Shown here: positions 51,442-60,920 of the stretch, piece after piece
How positions within the stretch are numbered: position 1 is the stretch's first letter
Layout: each line of letters begins with the position of its first letter
DNA from: Actinomyces johnsonii
GTDB taxonomy: Bacteria; Actinomycetota; Actinomycetes; Actinomycetales; Actinomycetaceae
Assembly: GCF_006546835.1 (NCBI RefSeq)
Contig: NZ_VICB01000019.1
Location: 127,070-191,069 of the forward strand
Direction of reading: 5' to 3'
Length of the DNA stretch: 64,000 bases
The notes under the pieces: generated by a model
What the model was told of the DNA's origin: nothing
Seen by the model: the letters and a program-made list of their open reading frames with translations, nothing else
Databases searched by the model: none
Translations under genes and position numbers: made by a program

Positions 51442-52353
51442 TCAGCTCTGCACCAGAGCCTTCCAGACCTCGATGCTGGCGGCGATGTCCCCGGGGACAG
51501 CGATAGAGCGCTGCGCGATCTGCCGAGGAACCTCCGGTTCCTGGTTGAGGGTGGCGAAGACGGCCGAGGTATTGGCATAGGTCCGCTGCCAGAATGGGAA
51601 CTTGATGAGCGAGGGCGTGTTCCATCCCACCCCGATCTCCAGGTAGAGGACCCGATCCGACTTGTGCTTGGACAGGAACCGGCGGTATCGCTCAGCAGCG
51701 TTGTGCCAGTGCCCATCCTCCACGAAGGTGCCGTCCACCCGCAGGTTCATCGCCGCAGGTTCCCCGCACCTGGGGCATACGGGCAACAATGATGATGGAA
51801 TGCGCAGGTCCCGCTGCCGCTCCACCATCTCTCGCACGGCTGACTCGTTGGACCACGTTCCGGCGTGGCAGGGGACGGAACACTGCCACAGTCCATAGTC
51901 ACCCTGCGTGGCGAACAGACGTGACTCGTCGAAGCCGTTGCGGACGAAGGCATGGTCGACGTTCGTGGTGATGACGAAGTAGTCCGTGTCCTCCAGGCTG
52001 TCCAGAATGGTCCTCAGATCCTGATAGAGGGGGAGGATGGGCTTGTTATAGCGGTTGGCCATGATGTGCCGGGACCAGTAGGCCCATCGGTGCTCCGGTG
52101 TCGGGAAAGGGTAGAACCCGGAGGAGTACATGTCTCTCAGACCGAACTCCTCGATGAAGTCAGGGAAGAGGCGTGTGAATCGGGGGCCCGAGTAGGACAG
52201 GCCCGCTGCGGCCGACAGCCCCGATCCGGCACCGAGAACGACGGCGTCAGCCTGGGAAGCTGCCTCGGATAGGCGTCGGATCGCCGCCGGCTCCTCAGCA
52301 GTCAGGACCGAGGAGAGCGCGATAGATCGATTCGTCGATTGGGTCGAAGACAT
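51442..52353 (-). CDS. SirTM-class sirtuin, predicted protein ADP-ribosyltransferase
   Basis: 303 aa. Rossmann opening VVLGAGSGLSAAAGLSYSG, then ITTNVDHAF with N131 and ATQGDYGLWQC with Q150, where deacetylase sirtuins have a catalytic histidine. Four zinc cysteines: C158, C162, C193, C196 (QCSVPC ... CPRC). This N/Q pair and the macrodomain neighbour are the marks of class M sirtuins, which ADP-ribosylate a lipoylated GcvH-like carrier in Firmicutes. Here no GcvH-L or LplA gene is adjacent. Start ATG 52353 (AAAGGTGG upstream) lies 59 bases inside the macrodomain gene, so translation is likely coupled. Confidence 0.88.
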   Translation of the reverse strand: MSSTQSTNRSIALSSVLTAEEPAAIRRLSEAASQADAVVLGAGSGLSAAAGLSYSGPRFTRLFPDFIEEFGLRDMYSSGFYPFPTPEHRWAYWSRHIMANRYNKPILPLYQDLRTILDSLEDTDYFVITTNVDHAFVRNGFDESRLFATQGDYGLWQCSVPCHAGTWSNESAVREMVERQRDLRIPSSLLPVCPRCGEPAAMNLRVDGTFVEDGHWHNAAERYRRFLSKHKSDRVLYLEIGVGWNTPSLIKFPFWQRTYANTSAVFATLNQEPEVPRQIAQRSIAVPGDIAASIEVWKALVQS

Positions 52354-53116
52354 TGAAGACCACCTTTGTGAGTGACTGGCAGTGGGGGAGGACTTCGCGA
52401 ACGGTGCGGACCGCGATGGTGGCAGCCTCGGCCTTGGGGTAGCCGAAGATGCCGGTGGAGATGCAGCACAGCGCGATGCTGGTGGCCCGCAGATCCTCGG
52501 CAGCGAGCAGGCAGGATTGGTAGGAGGAGGCTAGGAGCGCCTCGTGCTCGGCGGTTGGCTTGCCTTGCACGATCGGCCCGACGGTGTGGATGACGTGGGC
52601 GGCTGGCAGGTGGTGGCCGCCGGTCACGGTTGCCGTGCCGGTGGGCTCAGGACGGCCTCGAGCGGCCATGATGTCCGCGCACTCCTGGCGTAGTCCGGGG
52701 CCGGCGGCCGAGTGGATGGCATTGTCGATGCAGGCGTGCAGCGGCTGGAAACATCCGAGCATGGCGGAGTTCGCCGCGTTGACGATCGCGTCTGCCCGGA
52801 TCGTCGTGATGTCGCCGCGCCACAGTGACAGGCGTGGATCGAGGGATGTCCCTGGCAGGCTGAGGGCGTCGACGGTTTCTCGCTCGGCGGTCTCGGCGGC
52901 CAGGAGCCGCTCCAGTGAGACGTTTAGCTCCGCGGGCAGCGGGATCGCGGGTCGCATGGCGAGCAGGGCCCGCAGTGCCAGTCGGCGTTGACCAGGATCG
53001 CTGGCCGAAACGGCGTCTACGAGCTGCTGCGCTTCGGGCTGTTCCTGAACGAGAAGCGCCAATGACGTATCAACGAGGGCGCCGCGTTGCGACTGAGTCA
53101 GTGGCGTCGATATCAT
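52295..53116 (-). CDS. Zinc-containing macrodomain, protein-ADP-ribose hydrolase
   Basis: 273 aa from ATG 53116 (GAGAGGACC upstream). About 95 helical N-terminal residues precede the macrodomain: LWRGDITTIRADAIVNAANSAMLGCFQPLHACIDNAIH, with the putative zinc ligands C122, H127 and C129 of the SirTM-linked macrodomains, then AHVIHTVGPIV, SCLLAAEDL and CCISTGIFGYPKAEAATIAV. It should remove the ADP-ribose that the SirTM protein adds. It is first in the two-gene operon; a promoter-like AT-rich stretch (TATAAAAGTAACTAT on the minus strand, about 53163-53149) lies just upstream. Confidence 0.9.
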   Translation of the reverse strand: MISTPLTQSQRGALVDTSLALLVQEQPEAQQLVDAVSASDPGQRRLALRALLAMRPAIPLPAELNVSLERLLAAETAERETVDALSLPGTSLDPRLSLWRGDITTIRADAIVNAANSAMLGCFQPLHACIDNAIHSAAGPGLRQECADIMAARGRPEPTGTATVTGGHHLPAAHVIHTVGPIVQGKPTAEHEALLASSYQSCLLAAEDLRATSIALCCISTGIFGYPKAEAATIAVRTVREVLPHCQSLTKVVFNVFDPIDESIYRALLGPDC

Positions 53117-53290
53117 GCCCGGTCCTCTCAGCTGGTGCGGAAGAGACGAATAGTTACTTTTATACACTAAGCATCAAGTAGAGAGTAATGAGGCCAGGGC
53201 GGGCTCTGTGGCGTCTGTCGTGGGGTGCTTGATCGTCGTCGCACCAGCAGGTGGTGATGTGTTGTGCGTGGCCGGGGGTTTCTGGGCATG

Positions 53291-53321
53291 AGAAAAGGGG
53301 CGCCGCTTTGTGCGGTGCCCC
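53291..53321 (-). terminator. Terminator of the 53471 membrane-protein gene
   Basis: On the minus strand, GGGGCACCGC-ACAAA-GCGGCGCCCC followed by TTTTCT: a 10-bp stem with one mismatch and a T run, 150 bases past the gene's stop. The rest of 53117-53470 holds only the macrodomain promoter region. Confidence 0.78.
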
Positions 53322-53470
53322 TCGGGTTGCCATGGCTGCGCGGGCTTCCTTGGCCGCGCAGCCTCGTTGTTCTATGCCCTTGCTGGGCTGGGTCCGGGTC
53401 CTGCGTTGCTTGTGAAGCGTGGTCCAGACCTGGTGGCGGGCTCGGGTGAGCTCGTTGGAGTCCTCGACGC

Positions 53471-53734
53471 TCAGCGGGCCTCGAGGAGGTTGACGCCGGT
53501 GTAGATGCCCACACCCATGGTGATTGCGGCCAGGACGGAGGCGGCGAACATGATGGTCGGGATACCGGTGACGGCGCCGACCACGGCCATGACCATGACC
53601 GCGACCATGATGGCGATCATGGCGACGGCGAAGGTGAGGCGGTTGGCCTCGGCCTGGGTGTTGGTGGCGGTGGCCTGAGCGGTGGTGGCGGTCTCGACGG
53701 TCTGGGTGGGGTGCTCGGTGATGGTGGCGGTCAT
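53471..53734 (-). CDS. Small two-segment membrane protein with operator-controlled promoter
   Basis: 87 aa, GAGAGGAAC before the ATG. The first 30 residues are threonine- and alanine-rich and polar; then two hydrophobic segments (LTFAVAMIAIMVAVMVMAVVG at about 33-53 and IMFAASVLAAITMGVGIYTGV at about 61-81). No family recognised. It is monocistronic with a defined promoter, a 110-base leader carrying two hairpins (53822-53839 and 53782-53801) and a T-run terminator, so it is a deliberately regulated gene rather than a chance frame. Confidence 0.72.
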   Translation of the reverse strand: MTATITEHPTQTVETATTAQATATNTQAEANRLTFAVAMIAIMVAVMVMAVVGAVTGIPTIMFAASVLAAITMGVGIYTGVNLLEAR

Positions 53735-53846
53735 GTGAGTGTTCCTCTCGATGTGTGTCGAGCAGGTCCGCCTGACTACCAGTCGTGCGTCCCTGCACGA
53801 CGGTGTGCAGCCCGTAGGCCGGACGGAGGTTTCTCCGTCAATCAGA

Positions 53847-53880
53847 ACTCTAGGAACGCTCCATCTGATTGTCTAGACAA
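53847..53880 (-). promoter_or_regulatory. Promoter with palindromic operator TTGTCTAGACAA
   Basis: The perfect 12-bp palindrome TTGTCTAGACAA is at 53869-53880. On the minus strand its bases TAGACA (53875-53870) serve as -35, followed by 17 bases and TAGAGT (53852-53847) as -10. The operator resembles the inositol-locus sites in its TTGTC...GACAA arms and also the DasR/NagR type of GntR site in its CTAG centre. Confidence 0.65.
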
Positions 53881-54164
53881 AGGATCGTGACGTGTGTTGC
53901 GTTGGCGACTTGTGGATCACAGAGGATCGCTGGGATGGCTGTGGTTCGGTTGCAGGAGCATATGGGCGGATGTGGCGTCATGGAGGGTATTACTGGTCCT
54001 GGTGGGGGTCGGGAAGGTTTGTGTCATGGGTAGTTTTGATCTGGAAACGTGACCTGTGAGGCGGACGTGCGATGTGAACCACTGGTCTAGTCCTCTTGTG
54101 TCAACGTCGGAGCCCGGGGCGCCAGCGGCCGGCAGGGCGGAAGGCGGCCGGTTGCCGCCCCGGC

Positions 54165-54176
54165 TATCCTGAGCGG

Positions 54177-54177
<1 letters not shown>
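54165..54177 (+). promoter_or_regulatory. Predicted leaderless promoter of guaA (-10 TATCCT)
   Basis: TATCCT at 54165-54170, six bases (GAGCGG), then GTG at 54177. No ribosome-binding site. Same design as guaB and guaB3. The 280 bases before it (53881-54164) hold no gene; ACTGGTCTAGTCC near 54082 is a partial palindrome of unknown meaning. Confidence 0.6.
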
Positions 54178-55763
<1,586 letters not shown>

Positions 55764-55965
55764 CGGGCAAGTTGGAGCGACTGCCTGCCGTTACTGGGCC
55801 CTGCCGGCGCTGAAGCGCTGGCGGGGCCTTGTTTTGTCCGTCGCTGAGCGGTCTGGAGCGTCTATCGGTCCTGGTCGGGGAGGCGACTGGCGGTTCGGCA
55901 GGGCGGCGTGGCCGGCGGTCCGGCCGATGCGGCTGGACCTGCGTATCGAGGACTGCGATTCTCGC

Positions 55966-56053
55966 CGGGAACGTACTTTTCCTGCAGTTGACTGAGACCT
56001 GCCACCAGTGGTCTGCGGGAGGGATCAGTCCTCGTCGAGAAAGTACGTTCCCG
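55966..56053. repeat. 88-bp imperfect palindrome in a 540-base gene-free region
   Basis: CGGGAACGTACTTT at 55966-55979 is repeated inverted at 56040-56053; inside, GACTGA/TCAGTC and a centre near CCACCAGTGG continue the symmetry with gaps. It sits between guaA and the DUF2510 gene (55764-56305), where I see no convincing larger gene. It may be a repetitive palindromic element or a remnant of a small transposable element. Confidence 0.6.
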
Positions 56054-56087
56054 ATCGGGTTGGACCTGGATTCAGGAGCAGTGGTCG

Positions 56088-56232
56088 CGTGAACTACGAG
56101 AGTGATGGGGTGTTTGTCTCCGAACTCAACGAGGACTTTGAGAAATCACTGATAGGTCGATATTGCTTTGCGACTTTTGTGTCTCGAATAAAACAAAAGT
56201 GTGGGGTATTTGACGGGGTGAATGATTGTTAA
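56088..56232 (+). CDS. Possible 47-aa protein
   Basis: GTG at 56088 with AGGAG about 11 bases upstream opens a 47-codon frame (ESDGVFVSELNEDFEKSLIG ... FVSRIKQKCGVFDG). The composition looks protein-like and the region is lower in G+C than its surroundings, like the following genes. No family known and no other support, so this is only a candidate. Confidence 0.2.
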
Positions 56233-56305
56233 AGGTCTGTGTTTCCGAAGAGTTCTGGTGGTGCTACGATCGCGCTGATCGAGTGCATTCAATGGAGGTG
56301 TCGGG

Positions 56306-57319
56306 ATGTCTGTTCCTGCGGGTTGGTATGACGATGGAACGGGCCGTCAGAGATGGTGGGATGGCAATGCATGGGGTGTATACGCGCAGGATGTCTCCTC
56401 TGTTCAGGTGGAGGCTCGTCCAATGGGCTATGGTCAGGTGTCCGCTCCGGTTGCGCAGCCCTCTAAGGCGCCCGGATTGTTCAATGCGTTGGGTCAAGCC
56501 GTTAAGAATGCGGCGGCCGAACGGAAGGATGTGGCGATTGGGGCACTGACTGCTGGGGTGAGAGCACGCAGGCAGCGTGAGGAGCATGAACGGGAGGAGC
56601 GACTTCGACAGGCCGAGCATGCTCGGATGGCAGGAAGGAGAGTCACGAGCGGGATATTCGGGACCTCGACGATCGAAATCTATGAAAACGGGTATGTTCG
56701 TGTGGCTGGTCCAGACGCTGTGGGGCGCTCTTGTCAGATAAGCGACTCGACTCCTTACGAAAGTCTTATTTCCATCTCTTTCGAGCGTCCCGATAATGGC
56801 GATGCTGGCTCGATCGGAGCGGTAGCGACGCCGTCGGTTGCGACGGCCGGTGCTGCGGTGAAGGTGGTCTCAATGATCACCAAACGTAATCCTGCGGTCA
56901 TGGCGATATCTGCCGGTGCTGGTATCGCGGCTGCCGGTGCTGGCGCGGTCGCTAAGATCGTGTCGGCGAAAGCTGTTTTGACTATTACCACTGATCAGAA
57001 GATTCATGCACTGACCAACCAGGTGAAGCACCCAACGACGGGGATTATGATGCCCAGGAAGGATCATGAAAGTGTTGGTGAGGTTCTGGAGCAAACGGGC
57101 AACTCGGTTCTGAGCGCCCTTGGGCGTGGGCCTGTGTCACCAAGCGTTCCCGCTCTGCTGTCCGGTCAGGTCGAGGTGCCTCAAGAGCTGAGTTCTCCTG
57201 GCGTATCTTCTGAAGACGTCGCGAAACGTCTACGTGATCTGGATGAACTGCGCAAGGAAGGCATCCTGGACGACGCCGACTTCCTCATCGCCAAGCGCCA
57301 GTTGTTGGGGAGGCTGTAG
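56306..57319 (+). CDS. DUF2510 - SHOCT domain protein
   Basis: 337 aa, GGAGGTG before the ATG; TACGAT at 56264-56269 is a likely -10 box with TTTCCG 17 bases before it. N-terminal DUF2510 (PAGWYDDGTGRQRWWDGNAW), a charged helical stretch REEHEREERLRQAEHARMAG (about 85-105), a beta-rich centre (TIEIYENGYVRVAGPDAVG), a glycine/alanine-rich stretch (AISAGAGIAAAGAGAVAKI) and a C-terminal SHOCT helix pair (VAKRLRDLDELRKEGILDDADF). Such proteins are common in actinobacteria; function unknown, possibly membrane-surface or oligomerisation. Codon use and base composition are less G+C-rich than in the neighbouring genes, hinting at acquisition. Confidence 0.8.
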   Translation: MSVPAGWYDDGTGRQRWWDGNAWGVYAQDVSSVQVEARPMGYGQVSAPVAQPSKAPGLFNALGQAVKNAAAERKDVAIGALTAGVRARRQREEHEREERLRQAEHARMAGRRVTSGIFGTSTIEIYENGYVRVAGPDAVGRSCQISDSTPYESLISISFERPDNGDAGSIGAVATPSVATAGAAVKVVSMITKRNPAVMAISAGAGIAAAGAGAVAKIVSAKAVLTITTDQKIHALTNQVKHPTTGIMMPRKDHESVGEVLEQTGNSVLSALGRGPVSPSVPALLSGQVEVPQELSSPGVSSEDVAKRLRDLDELRKEGILDDADFLIAKRQLLGRL

Positions 57320-57526
57320 ATTAGTCTCCACGTCATGTTATCGGAGATCACGGAAAGATTGAGATTTGTGCGGTAAATATGTGACCGTATTGAAATGCTA
57401 GATTCCTGCTTTTCGTACTTCCGGGCATTCAATGTTGGTGTGGTTCTGACTACGATGGGTGAAGCAGTGGATATCACTGCATTAGATTGTCTTATTTCGG
57501 CATACCGTCGAATATCAGGAGCCACA

Positions 57527-58366
57527 ATGTCGTATCCTCCTCAGTCCAACCCGCCTCAGCAATATCCGCCTCAAGGTCAGGTGCCCGCGCCAATGCAGCA
57601 AGTGCCAGCGCCGTTGAAGAAGGGGCGCAACACCGTGGGTATCGTCGCCTTGGTGATGGCGGTCATCGGGTTCATTTTTGCCTGTGTTCCCGGCGCGCTC
57701 ATCATCGGCTGGATCCTGCTGCCGATCTCCTTCATAGTCGGCCTGGTGGGACTCTTCCGAAAGGGAGAAGTATTGTGGCCCGCGGTTACCGCCGTGGTCA
57801 TCTCGGTGGTCGGCACGATCGTCGGAGTCATGGTGTTCCTGACGGTCCTGTCGAATGCTGTTGGTGAGGCCGTCTCATCCTCCGGTGCGGTCTCTGCGTC
57901 GGTAGCTCCTGGCGGTGCAGGATCCTCTGGGCAGGGAAAGACCCGTGAGAACCCCTACCCGCTTGGTACCGAGATCTCCAGCAAGGACTGGAAGGTCGTC
58001 ATCAACTCGGTCACGTTCAACGCCAATGACGCGGTTGCCGCGGCTAACGAGTTCAACGATCCGCCTGCTGATGGAAAACAGTATGTCCTCATCAACTACA
58101 CGGCCACCTACATCGGTGATGACTCGAGTGGAGAATCTGCGGCCTTCGTCTCGGTTGACTACGTCACGGCCGACGGAGTCACCGTCGATGGAACCGATTC
58201 GATGGCCGTCGCCCCGGACGCCATCGACTCTCTGACGACTCTGTACAACGGTGCGAGTGTCACCGGGAACGTTGTCCGGGCTGTTCCCGTTGACAGTGCG
58301 CAGGACGGAGTTCTGGCGGTTCGCCCCGGACTGCTCGCTGACAAGGTCTTCGTCGCCGTGAAGTAG
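57527..58366 (+). CDS. DUF4352-type membrane-anchored protein
   Basis: 279 aa from ATG 57527 (CAGGAG upstream). A proline/glutamine-rich N-terminus (PPQSNPPQQYPPQGQVPAPM) is followed by two or three membrane segments (NTVGIVALVMAVIGFIFACV, LIIGWILLPISFIVGLVGLF, AVTAVVISVVGTIVGVMVFL) and an outside beta-sandwich beginning NPYPLGTEISSKDWKVVINSVTFNAN and containing KQYVLINYTATYIGDDSS, the DUF4352 pattern. Probably displayed on the cell surface; function unknown. It follows the DUF2510 gene by 207 bases on the same strand. Confidence 0.78.
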   Translation: MSYPPQSNPPQQYPPQGQVPAPMQQVPAPLKKGRNTVGIVALVMAVIGFIFACVPGALIIGWILLPISFIVGLVGLFRKGEVLWPAVTAVVISVVGTIVGVMVFLTVLSNAVGEAVSSSGAVSASVAPGGAGSSGQGKTRENPYPLGTEISSKDWKVVINSVTFNANDAVAAANEFNDPPADGKQYVLINYTATYIGDDSSGESAAFVSVDYVTADGVTVDGTDSMAVAPDAIDSLTTLYNGASVTGNVVRAVPVDSAQDGVLAVRPGLLADKVFVAVK

Positions 58367-58674
58367 CGTTTGCGCCTCAGCCCTCGATACCGGGGTCGGT
58401 CGCCGGGGTGGCGGCCGGCCCCGTCCTCGTGCGCGACGGGTCTTGTCCCTGTCCAAGAAATGGACTGCGACGGCGCCGCCATTGACAGGCTCCGGTGATG
58501 GTCTGCATATGATTTCGGCGAACGCGCCGCTGGCACTGGGCCTCGGCCGCATCCCCTGAAGGATGTCCCATGACGAGTACCGGTCGAAGCGCCACCGTGC
58601 TGCCGCTCGTCGTCCGCACCGCGCGAAGCGAGCGCGTTGCTGCGCCCTCCCCGTCCTTCGCCCTCTCACACGCC

Positions 58675-58719
58675 ATGAACCGGCAGGTCATGGCGTGTTG
58701 TTGTCGCTGTATGCCGTAG
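58675..58719 (+). CDS. Putative cysteine-rich leader peptide (14 aa)
   Basis: ATG at 58675 opens MNRQVMACCCRCMP and a TAG at 58717. Four of 14 codons are TGT for cysteine, clustered near the end, the layout of an attenuation leader peptide that senses charged tRNA-Cys. An in-frame-independent longer frame (ATG 58570) also ends at this TAG. A promoter-like TTGACA (58482-58487) with CATATG about 18 bases on lies upstream. What follows is a wrecked ABC permease gene, so the leader may have lost its target. Unproven. Confidence 0.4.
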   Translation: MNRQVMACCCRCMP

Positions 58720-58890
58720 GCGTTCGTACTCCTGGCAGCCCCCGCAATGAACGCGGCCCGACGCTTGCACGTCGGACGCGCTCCGGACTGGCTAGCAGTC
58801 CACCTGTGCGGACTCCTCACCCCTTCCCAGGGCCGTGAGCGCAGCGACGTCGTAGCGCGCGGCCGCCGAACCGGGACCGAAGGAATCCCT

Positions 58891-59280
58891 GTGTCTGCCG
58901 CCTCCTCCACCGTCTCCACCAGCGCGTCACCCACCGCGCCCACCACCACCCGCGACTCCGACGAGGCCCGTGCGGTGGCGCGCCGCCAGGCACCGCGCCA
59001 CCGCACGATTCGCCCTCACCCACCTCATCCAGGGCATCTTCGTCGTCTGGGTCGCCGTCACCATCACCTTCATCGGCCTGCACCTGGCGCAGCGCCTTCG
59101 GCGAGCCGGGTGATGGCAAACCGGTCGACGGCAACCCCACCGAGCGCTGGAACGCCCCAGCCAATCGTGAGCACCTGGGAGGATCGCCCCTTCTTCTCAT
59201 GTCCCGGCGGCGCCGGCAGTTGGGAGCAGTTGCGCGGCTGGACCGAGGCCCGCCGCGCCGGCAACCTGACCGGGCTGTGA
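58891..59280 (+). pseudogene. Remnant of a DppB/OppB-type ABC permease operon
   Basis: GTG at 58891 follows GAAGGAATCCCT and begins VSAASSTVSTSASPTAPTTT. After about 32 codons the protein-like reading moves to another frame, where RFALTHLIQGIFVVWVAVTI (from 59006) continues to TFIGLHLAQ, the first membrane helix of dipeptide-type ABC permeases; this frame stops at 59113. The remaining frame reads on to VSTWEDRPFFSCPGGAGSW and a stop at 59280, which could be the tail of a different gene. A frameshift plus a large internal deletion joining the first and last genes of an operon would explain it (inference). Confidence 0.5.
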
Positions 59281-59433
59281 GGATATCGGGGCCGGTCGTC
59301 CCGGAAGAAGGTGGGGAAGGATCTGCGACAGTATCTGCAGATAGACGCTGGACCAGCCCCTGCCGGAACCGCCGGAGCGACCGGCCCGACTGCGCTCTCC
59401 AGCCTGACGCCGACTGCAGACCGAGGATCAACC

Positions 59434-60918
59434 ATGACCGATCACCCCACTGAGCCCACCACCACCGACTCCGAGGCGGAGGCCGTCCACTGGACCACTC
59501 CGCCTACCGACGGCGGTGAGCGTCTCGACGGACGCTCGGCCGCACTGGTGAGTGCCGACCGCCTCCTCACCGGTCGGCGCGGCCAGGTGGAGGGCAGCCT
59601 TGAGACGATCGGAATCCGGACCAGTAGTCCGAGCGAGGCCGAGGTCGCCCAGGCGCGTACGGCCGGCCAGGGTGGTGCCGTCCTCCTGCGGGGACGGGAC
59701 ATCCTGGCCGTCGGAACGACCGTCGAGCTCGAAGGGTGCCTGACCGAGCTTCTTCCCGACGTCGACCCCAATGACGTCGTACGCGTGGACCTGCCCGGCA
59801 CTACCCTCATGCCTGGGCTCATCGAGACCCACGACCACCTGCCCACCTCCGGCACCGACGTCGAGTACCCCGACTACGGGCCTCATGAAGTTGCCCGCCT
59901 CACCCTTAACGCCGCCCGCGCCGCTCGCGAGCTGCTCAGCGAGGGCGTCACCAGCGTCCAGTCCCTCGGGGCGCGCCACTACGTTGACGTCGCCCTGCGC
60001 GACGCCGTCGACGCCGGAGACTTGCGCGGGCCCCGGATCATCGCCTCCGGGCCGCAGATCACCACGACCGGCGGGCACGCCCACCACGCCGGAGGCGCCG
60101 CGGACTCCCTGGACGAGATCCGCCACCAGGTCCGCCACCACCACCTCATGGGCGCTGACACGATCAAGGCGATGGCCACCGGTGGCTTCATGACCGATGG
60201 TTCTGCTCCCTGGTTCGCCCAGTTCACCTCTGAGGAGCTGCGGGTCCTCTTCGACGAGGCCCACCGCCTGGGGAGGTGGACGGCTGCCCATGCCCACGGC
60301 ACCCAGGGCATCGAGCGGGCCGTGCGCGCCGGGGTCGACTACATCGCCCACGCCTCCTTCGTCTCGGCGGCCGGGCGCAGCGAGTTCGACCCCCACCTGG
60401 CCGACGAGATGGCGCGCGCCGGCGTGTACGTCGACTGCACGATCGTGGCCGACCTGCCCGGCATCATCGCGGCCGACCCGACCTTCGCCCCACCCGCCCG
60501 CCAGCTGTGGGAGCACGGGGTGAGAATCGTCGCCGGCCACGACGCTGGCATCCCCGCCTCCCCGCAGCGCGCCTACGTCGGTGGCCTCCAGGCCCTGGAG
60601 TCCGTGGGCCTACCCCGTACCGAGGTCCTGCTGGCCGCCACCTCCAGGGCCGCCGCCGCGATCGGACGCGCCGGCGTCACCGGGGTGCTCGCCCCCGGCT
60701 TCGAGGCGGACCTCATCGCGGTCGCCGGGGACCCGAGCCAGGACCTGGCCGCCCTGCACGACCTGCGCCTCGTGGTGGCTCGCGGCCGCGAGTTCCGCCC
60801 CGATCGGGTCGAGGGCCTGGCCGCCTCCCAGGCTCCCACCGAGGCAGTCGGTCCGTCGGCGACCCTGGCCGAGTGGCGAGAGCGCAGCGCCCGGGCAGCC
60901 CGCCACCCGGAGGTCTGA
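59434..60918 (+). CDS. Metal-dependent amidohydrolase, Xaa-Pro dipeptidase-like
   Basis: 494 aa from ATG 59434 (GAGGATCAACC upstream). Amidohydrolase barrel: composite beta-domain (VLLRGRDILAVGTT, VRVDLPGTTLMPGLIETHDHL with the first histidine pair), the carboxylated-lysine strand IKAMATGGFM, HAHGTQGIERAVRAGVDYIAHASF with two more histidines, and the aspartate in VAGHDAGIP, ending GVLAPGFEADLIAVAGDP. Such enzymes hydrolyse proline dipeptides, acyl amino acids or related amides. It overlaps no gene but leads the DUF885 peptidase by two bases, so the pair is an operon, perhaps once fed by the lost transporter. Confidence 0.88.
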   Translation: MTDHPTEPTTTDSEAEAVHWTTPPTDGGERLDGRSAALVSADRLLTGRRGQVEGSLETIGIRTSSPSEAEVAQARTAGQGGAVLLRGRDILAVGTTVELEGCLTELLPDVDPNDVVRVDLPGTTLMPGLIETHDHLPTSGTDVEYPDYGPHEVARLTLNAARAARELLSEGVTSVQSLGARHYVDVALRDAVDAGDLRGPRIIASGPQITTTGGHAHHAGGAADSLDEIRHQVRHHHLMGADTIKAMATGGFMTDGSAPWFAQFTSEELRVLFDEAHRLGRWTAAHAHGTQGIERAVRAGVDYIAHASFVSAAGRSEFDPHLADEMARAGVYVDCTIVADLPGIIAADPTFAPPARQLWEHGVRIVAGHDAGIPASPQRAYVGGLQALESVGLPRTEVLLAATSRAAAAIGRAGVTGVLAPGFEADLIAVAGDPSQDLAALHDLRLVVARGREFRPDRVEGLAASQAPTEAVGPSATLAEWRERSARAARHPEV

Positions 60919-60920
60919 GC

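Noticed and set aside
54078-54096. ACTGGTCTAGTCC before guaA as a DasR-type site
   Set aside because: The right half is broken (TAGTCC instead of TAGACC), and guaA is not expected in that regulon.
55829-56092. Plus-strand 87-codon frame downstream of guaA
   Set aside because: It runs through one arm of the long palindrome, lacks a ribosome-binding site and has no protein-like pattern.
60276-60920. N-terminal extension of the DUF885 peptidase
   Set aside because: The frame is open through the amidohydrolase gene only because of high G+C; it is arginine- and glycine-rich shadow sequence, and GGAGG marks the GTG at 60921.
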